24,440 nt of DNA from Nitrososphaerota archaeon. GTDB lineage: Archaea; Thermoproteota; Nitrososphaeria; Nitrososphaerales; Nitrosopumilaceae. The position numbers and the translations under genes were made by a program. Shown in pieces: positions 21,051-24,440 of the stretch. The stretch is taken from positions 1 through 24,440 of the forward strand of contig VHBM01000012.1 of the NCBI GenBank assembly GCA_016871975.1, read 5' to 3'. Under the pieces are notes generated by a model, which ran no database searches, was not told the DNA's origin, and worked only from the letters and a program-made list of their open reading frames with translations. Position 1 is the stretch's first letter; every line of letters starts with the position of its first letter.

Positions 21051-21239
21051 ATGGCCAGAGAGATGGCATGCAGAAAATGCAAGTGCATTACGGTTGCAAA
21101 AGTTTGTGGCAATTGCAAATCATCGGATCTTACACCTGATTGGACTGGAATTGTTGTAGTTGTGGACCCTACAAATTCTCACATAGCTCAGACTTTGGGA
21201 ATTACAAAAGAAGGAAAATACGCCTTAAAGGTAACATAG
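21051..21239 (+). CDS. spt4: Transcription elongation factor Spt4 (RpoE'')
   Basis: 62 residues with one zinc site formed by Cys7, Cys10, Cys19 and Cys22 (ACRKCKCITVAKVCGNC). PDWTGIVVVVDPTNSHIAQTLGI is the Spt5-binding beta-sheet segment. Spt4 joins Spt5 on RNA polymerase to promote processive elongation. It is coupled to rpo7, as in most archaea. Confidence 0.97.
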   Translation: MAREMACRKCKCITVAKVCGNCKSSDLTPDWTGIVVVVDPTNSHIAQTLGITKEGKYALKVT

Positions 21240-21256
21240 ATAAAAATTCGTTCAAA

Positions 21257-21284
21257 TTTTCTTAGTAATTTCTTTTGTTTTTTG
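21257..21284 (+). terminator. T-rich terminator after rpo7-spt4
   Basis: The stretch holds TTTTCTTAG, TTTCTTTTG and TTTTTTG in succession, starting 18 bases past the spt4 stop. Serial T-runs without a hairpin are the normal archaeal termination signal. The nadC promoter begins just beyond. Confidence 0.45.
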
Positions 21285-21290
21285 TGATGA

Positions 21291-21300
21291 TTAATAAATA
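21291..21300 (+). promoter_or_regulatory. TATA-like element of nadC
   Basis: TTAATAAATA is centred about 25 bases before the TTG at 21321, supporting a leaderless message with TTG as the first codon. Confidence 0.5.
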
Positions 21301-21320
21301 CATAAAAAGCAAATTTTGCG

Positions 21321-22142
21321 TTGAAAATAAATCAAAAAAGGGAACTTGTACGGTTTTTAGCTGAAGATATTGGCAGAGGCGATATTACTAGTAGTCTTTT
21401 ACCAAAAAAAAGAATAACTGCTAGAATTATTTCAAAACAAAACGGCATACTAGCAGGAGTAAAATTTGCTAAAGAAATTTTTTGTTTGAAGGGATGTAAA
21501 GTTAGTATATTGAAAAAAGACGGAAGTAAAATAAAACCAAATCAGGCTGTTTTGAAAGTATCAGGATATGCAAAGTCAGTATTAACATGTGAGCGTACTG
21601 CGCTGAATCTTCTTACAAGAATGAGTGGGATTGCGACTCAGACAAATAGTCTAGTAGAAAAAATTCGTAAAGTAAATTCAAAATCACATGTTTTTGCAAC
21701 AAGAAAGACAGCTCCAGGATTGCGGTTTTTGGATAAAGAGGCAGTAAAAATTGGTGGCGGCAATAAACATAGAATGTCACTTGATGAGATGGTGATGATA
21801 AAAGATAATCATTTGGCAGTTGATTCATTAACAAATCTAATTCGCAAAGCCAGAAAAAAATACAAGAAGTTTGAGATCGAAGTTGAAAATCAAAATGATG
21901 CACTTCTTGCAGCACGTAAAGGTGCAACTATAATCATGCTTGATAACTTCAGCCCAAAAGAGATTGTAAAGACCATAACAAGACTCAAAAAATTAGGATT
22001 GCGTAAGAAAGTTTTGCTTGAGGCTTCAGGTGGGATTAACTCAAAAAATATTCAAGCGTTTGCAAAAACTGGAGTTGATATGATTTCTGTTGGCGAGATA
22101 ACAAACAGTGTGAAAGGAATCGATTTTAGTCTTGAGATTTAG
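21321..22142 (+). CDS. nadC: Nicotinate-nucleotide pyrophosphorylase (quinolinate phosphoribosyltransferase)
   Basis: 273 residues from TTG 21321. It converts quinolinate and PRPP to nicotinate mononucleotide, CO2 and pyrophosphate. Motifs: LAEDIGRGDITSSLL near the start, CERTALNLLTRMSGIAT (residues about 90-106), TRKTAPGLRFLDKEAVKIGGGNKHR with phosphate-binding Arg and Lys residues, MIKDNHL, and a closing LLEASGGINSKNI. It points towards nadA and aspDH; the final 17 bases overlap the end of the TPR gene on the other strand. Confidence 0.96.
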   Translation: MKINQKRELVRFLAEDIGRGDITSSLLPKKRITARIISKQNGILAGVKFAKEIFCLKGCKVSILKKDGSKIKPNQAVLKVSGYAKSVLTCERTALNLLTRMSGIATQTNSLVEKIRKVNSKSHVFATRKTAPGLRFLDKEAVKIGGGNKHRMSLDEMVMIKDNHLAVDSLTNLIRKARKKYKKFEIEVENQNDALLAARKGATIIMLDNFSPKEIVKTITRLKKLGLRKKVLLEASGGINSKNIQAFAKTGVDMISVGEITNSVKGIDFSLEI

Positions 22143-22527
22143 CTCTTGTGTTAATTTTTGATAATAATTCTAAAACTGCTTTGTTTTTGGGATCAATTTC
22201 CTGAATTTTGTTGCAGCATTTGACTGATTCGCTATATTGACCTAGCTCAAACAAAGAATTTGCCTTCAAAAGTAGTGTTTCTGGATCATAGGAGCTTATC
22301 TCAAGTATTTTATCAAAATATGAAATCGATGTTTTGTGCTTGCCACGCATATAGTATATGCTTCCAATAATGAATAAAACGTCAAGATCATCAGGTCTTT
22401 TCTCTAATAGCTCAGAGCCGATTTGAAGTACCTTATCGTATTGTTTTTCCTTTACAAGTTCCTTTATCTCTTTTTTTCTTTTGATGATCTCTTTTTGTTC
22501 TATACTTTTGCGAAATAATCCTGTCAA
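22126..22527 (-). CDS. Tetratricopeptide-repeat protein, 133 aa
   Basis: 133 residues from TTG 22527. After a basic helical start (IEQKEIIKRKKEIKELVKEK) there are about three TPR-like helix pairs, recognisable as YDKVLQIGSELLEKRPDDLDVLFIIGSIYYMRGKHKTSISYFDKILEI-type spacing of Ala/Gly/Tyr/Pro positions (for example GSIYYMRGKHKTSISYFDKI and ANSLFELGQYSESVKCCNKI). TPRs bind partner proteins. It starts 34 bases after the nadA stop on the same strand, but no link to NAD synthesis is known to me. Confidence 0.85.
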   Translation of the reverse strand: MTGLFRKSIEQKEIIKRKKEIKELVKEKQYDKVLQIGSELLEKRPDDLDVLFIIGSIYYMRGKHKTSISYFDKILEISSYDPETLLLKANSLFELGQYSESVKCCNKIQEIDPKNKAVLELLSKINTRAKSQD

Positions 22528-22560
22528 TATCTCAAAAAAATTATCGAGTGGATAAAAAAG

Positions 22561-23499
22561 CTAGCTTATTGCAAGCATTCGCTCTATTGCCAGGCGTGCC
22601 TTGTCTGCGATTTTTTTTGGCACTCTAACTTCGTATTTGTCTTCAAGTAGAGACCGGTGAACTTTGTCTAAGGTAATCATCTTCATGTATTGGCACTCTG
22701 CCTTTTCTGATGCTGGAACAAAGGTTTTGGTTGGATTTTGTTTTCGCATTCGATACAAGATTCCTGTTTCTGTTGCAATTACAAAGTTTTGTGTTGGGGA
22801 ATCTCTAACATAGTTCATCATGCCTTCAGTTGAAAGGATTTGGACTTGCCTGTTGTTGTAATCGCCAACTGCAATATCATACAACATTGGCGTGGTACAG
22901 CTACATTCAGGATGAACTACAAGCTCCGAGTTTTGAAGCTGTTCTAGTTTATTTTGTATGTCTTGTGAGCTGATACCTGCATGTACATGGCATTCTCCTG
23001 CCCAAATGTACATGTTCTTTCTTCCAGTCATCTTAGATACATAAGAGCCAAGGAACATGTCTGGCAAAAATAGTATTTCTCTATTCTCTGGAATAGCCTT
23101 TACAACATTTATGGCATTTGATGACGTACAGCAATAATCTAGCTCTGATTTTATTTCTGCAGTTGTATTTACATAACCTACAGCTGCTGCTTTGGGATGT
23201 TCTTTTTTCCACCGTCTTAGCTCATCAACTGTTATAGAATCAGATAGTGAGCATCCTGCAGCAGGGTCTGGTATCAAAACTTTTTTTTCTGGACAAATTA
23301 TTGCTGCAGTTTCTGCCATAAAATGCACGCCACAAAATAGTATTGTTTTTTGTTCAGTTTTTGCTGCCTGTCTTGAAAGACCTAGCGAGTCTCCTACATA
23401 ATCTGCAATATCTTGAATGTCTGGGATCTGGTAGTTATGAGCTAGAATAACTACATCCTTTTCCTTTTTTAGTTTTAGAATTTCGTCTTTAAGATTCAA
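22561..23499 (-). CDS. nadA: Quinolinate synthase NadA
   Basis: 312 residues from TTG 23499. It condenses iminoaspartate with dihydroxyacetone phosphate to quinolinate using a [4Fe-4S] cluster. The three cluster ligands are Cys83 (AGCSLSDS), Cys170 (GECHVHAG) and Cys269 (AECQYMK). HNYQ (21-24), HPECSC (196-201), STEGMM and the N-terminal DSLGLSRQAA are family landmarks. Extra Cys (Cys123, Cys124, Cys199, Cys201) are common. Its TATA element is in the gap after aspDH. The nearby Mrp protein could be its cluster donor, which is inference. Confidence 0.97.
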   Translation of the reverse strand: MNLKDEILKLKKEKDVVILAHNYQIPDIQDIADYVGDSLGLSRQAAKTEQKTILFCGVHFMAETAAIICPEKKVLIPDPAAGCSLSDSITVDELRRWKKEHPKAAAVGYVNTTAEIKSELDYCCTSSNAINVVKAIPENREILFLPDMFLGSYVSKMTGRKNMYIWAGECHVHAGISSQDIQNKLEQLQNSELVVHPECSCTTPMLYDIAVGDYNNRQVQILSTEGMMNYVRDSPTQNFVIATETGILYRMRKQNPTKTFVPASEKAECQYMKMITLDKVHRSLLEDKYEVRVPKKIADKARLAIERMLAIS

Positions 23500-23522
23500 A
23501 CAGACAAAATGGTTTTGATTAG

Positions 23523-23532
23523 CATTTAAAAC
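23523..23532 (-). promoter_or_regulatory. TATA-like element of nadA
   Basis: GTTTTAAATG on the minus strand is centred 28 bases upstream of the TTG at 23499, so nadA can be transcribed independently of aspartate dehydrogenase. Confidence 0.45.
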
Positions 23533-23561
23533 ATGACATTATACACTATAATTTTCACAAA

Positions 23562-23587
23562 TCTGGCAATTCTGGCAATTTTTGCCA
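23562..23587. repeat. Tandem 9-bp repeat and hairpin between nadX and nadA
   Basis: TCTGGCAAT occurs twice in exact tandem (23562-23570 and 23571-23579). The second copy forms a 15-base inverted repeat TGGCAA-TTT-TTGCCA (23573-23587). It lies 30-65 bases upstream of the nadA TATA element and begins right after the nadX stop. No T-run follows on the coding strand, so it is not a good terminator. An operator for a regulator is possible. Confidence 0.5.
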
Positions 23588-23589
23588 AA

Positions 23590-24408
23590 TCAGGTACCGA
23601 TTCGCATATCACCTGAGCATACAGAGCGCAGGCATTCTATTGCTGAAAGTGTTGCAAGCCTGCTTGTTTTTGGGTTGTTTTGGTCGGGTACATTTTCAAC
23701 CTTGATTGATATTTTGCCAAACTTGCCACGTGCTTCTATTTGATGTGTGTTTTTGTCAGTATTTGGATCTGCGACAATTCTTACCTTGGTATTTTTGTTG
23801 CCAAGACCTGTCAAGCTCAGCAGCGCAGCTACATTGATGTTTGCTGGAAATAATCTTACTGCATCTTCGGCATTTCCTTCATAGATTGTTGTTGTGGTGT
23901 TTATTTTGTCTAAATTAATGTCTGATGTCTCAAAAAATTTTGCGCCTTTTAGTGATTTTGGATTTTTTGTTGTGACTAGTGTTAATGACTCTAGTTCTTC
24001 TTTGACAGATTTGATTGCATCAAGGCCTGCTATTGCACCTGACGGGAGATAAACCTGTTTTTTAAAATCTTTACAGCCTTCTAAGATAACATCAAAGATA
24101 GATTCATCTAAAAGTGCGCCAACGCTCATTATCATCAAGTCTTTTCTATTTTGTAATATTGTAAGAGCGTTATCTCTTACTGCATCTTGAGATGCTGCTT
24201 CTACTATAAGATCAACTGGGGATGATGCTAAAAGCGCTGCATTTTGTGTTATTTCTGGTTTGGTTTTTAGCTTTGAGGCAAGCGATGATGCACGTTCTTT
24301 TGATGTATCATAGATATGGGTCAGTTTTGCTGGAATCTTGCCTGAATCAATAGCTAGTGCTATTTGTGTTCCAATTGCTCCACAGCCTAGTAGTCCAATT
24401 CGCTTCAA
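23590..24408 (-). CDS. nadX: L-aspartate dehydrogenase (NadX type)
   Basis: 272 residues from TTG 24408. It oxidises L-aspartate to iminoaspartate with NAD(P), the first step of NAD synthesis. The Rossmann motif LLGCGAIGTQIA is at 6-17, VEAASQDAVRD at 69-79, LPSGAIAGLDAI at 121-132, NINVAALLSLTGLG at 190-203, and the catalytic His222 is in NTHQIEARG. This enzyme replaces the oxidase NadB, for which no gene is seen. It is upstream of nadA, with a 90-base gap holding the repeat/hairpin element. Confidence 0.95.
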   Translation of the reverse strand: MKRIGLLGCGAIGTQIALAIDSGKIPAKLTHIYDTSKERASSLASKLKTKPEITQNAALLASSPVDLIVEAASQDAVRDNALTILQNRKDLMIMSVGALLDESIFDVILEGCKDFKKQVYLPSGAIAGLDAIKSVKEELESLTLVTTKNPKSLKGAKFFETSDINLDKINTTTTIYEGNAEDAVRLFPANINVAALLSLTGLGNKNTKVRIVADPNTDKNTHQIEARGKFGKISIKVENVPDQNNPKTSRLATLSAIECLRSVCSGDMRIGT

Positions 24409-24429
24409 ACTAGAGGATTTTGATTGTGT

Positions 24430-24439
24430 TGTAATTTAG
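24430..24439 (-). promoter_or_regulatory. TATA-like element of nadX
   Basis: On the minus strand this reads CTAAATTACA, centred about 26 bases upstream of the TTG at 24408. It lies at the window edge, so further upstream signals are not visible. Confidence 0.35.
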
Positions 24440-24440
24440 T

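Noticed and set aside
21284..21290. GTGATGA as a box C of another C/D RNA near nadC
   Set aside because: The next CTGA is about 70 bases away inside nadC, and there is no closing stem.
1..24440. CRISPR array, insertion sequence, prophage or toxin-antitoxin system
   Set aside because: No regularly spaced repeats, transposase, integrase, terminal inverted repeats or recognisable toxin. Gene content is housekeeping throughout.

Overview
The window is a dense, AT-rich archaeal chromosome segment. Its gene content points to an ammonia-oxidising archaeon (Nitrososphaerota/Thaumarchaeota, Nitrosopumilus-like). The archaeal markers are RNA polymerase Rpo7 plus Spt4, aEF-1beta, a two-ring Cdc48, Pth2, a GTP-dependent dephospho-CoA kinase and a geranylgeranyl reductase. 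The thaumarchaeal flavour comes from a membrane-anchored tandem blue-copper protein beside heme O synthase, a K+-independent membrane pyrophosphatase and several short conserved Cys-rich proteins. I see no rRNA, tRNA, CRISPR array, insertion sequence or phage gene. Expression signals are typical of this group: a TATA-like element lies about 23-31 bases upstream of most start codons, so many transcripts are probably leaderless. TTG and GTG starts are unusually common.

Layout. 1-3053: a truncated DUF255 thioredoxin-fold protein, a doubtful Cys/His-rich small ORF, a zinc alcohol dehydrogenase, two tiny zinc-binding proteins around a helical hypothetical, and a degenerate GIY-YIG-like protein. 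3144-5147: three small or medium membrane proteins, then msrA with a stand-alone Lrp/AsnC ligand-binding domain. 5180-8366: a secreted or anchored Vgb-type beta-propeller translationally coupled to truD, then pth2. 8434-9573: geranylgeranyl reductase. 9628-12581: an operon of zinc-ribbon protein, aEF-1beta, Cdc48 and a winged-helix-like protein. 12582-15059: heme O synthase divergent from the tandem cupredoxin membrane protein, followed by a JAMM/MPN metalloprotease-like protein. 15056-16000: a TM1367-type cyclophilin-like protein, a DUF2024 protein and a small Cys protein. 15995-20201: hppA, a SprT-like zincin, dephospho-CoA kinase and a DUF59-Mrp Fe-S carrier. 20420-21239: rpo7-spt4. 21321-24408: the de novo NAD genes nadC, nadA and aspartate dehydrogenase (nadX), with a TPR gene between nadA and nadC.

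How the genes fit together. Aspartate dehydrogenase, NadA and NadC make a complete aspartate-to-nicotinate-mononucleotide route without NadB. HppA removes the pyrophosphate such biosynthesis releases and pumps protons. Heme O synthase and the cupredoxin protein fit the copper-based respiratory chain of ammonia oxidisers. Cdc48 ends in a HbYX-type tail suited to docking on the 20S proteasome, and a JAMM-type protein lies 2.4 kb away. Zinc-ribbon, EF-1beta, Rpo7, Spt4, TruD and Pth2 are information-processing genes.

No stretch longer than 300 bases lacks a gene. The longest gap (20202-20419) shows only divergent promoter elements. The points I rate highest are the systematic overlap of stop codons at convergent gene ends, a repeat/hairpin element between nadX and nadA, the Cdc48 HbYX tail, the tandem-cupredoxin membrane fusion, the GIY-YIG-like orphan, and a weak C/D-box RNA candidate at 18538-18597. 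I found no clear new defence or mobile system.
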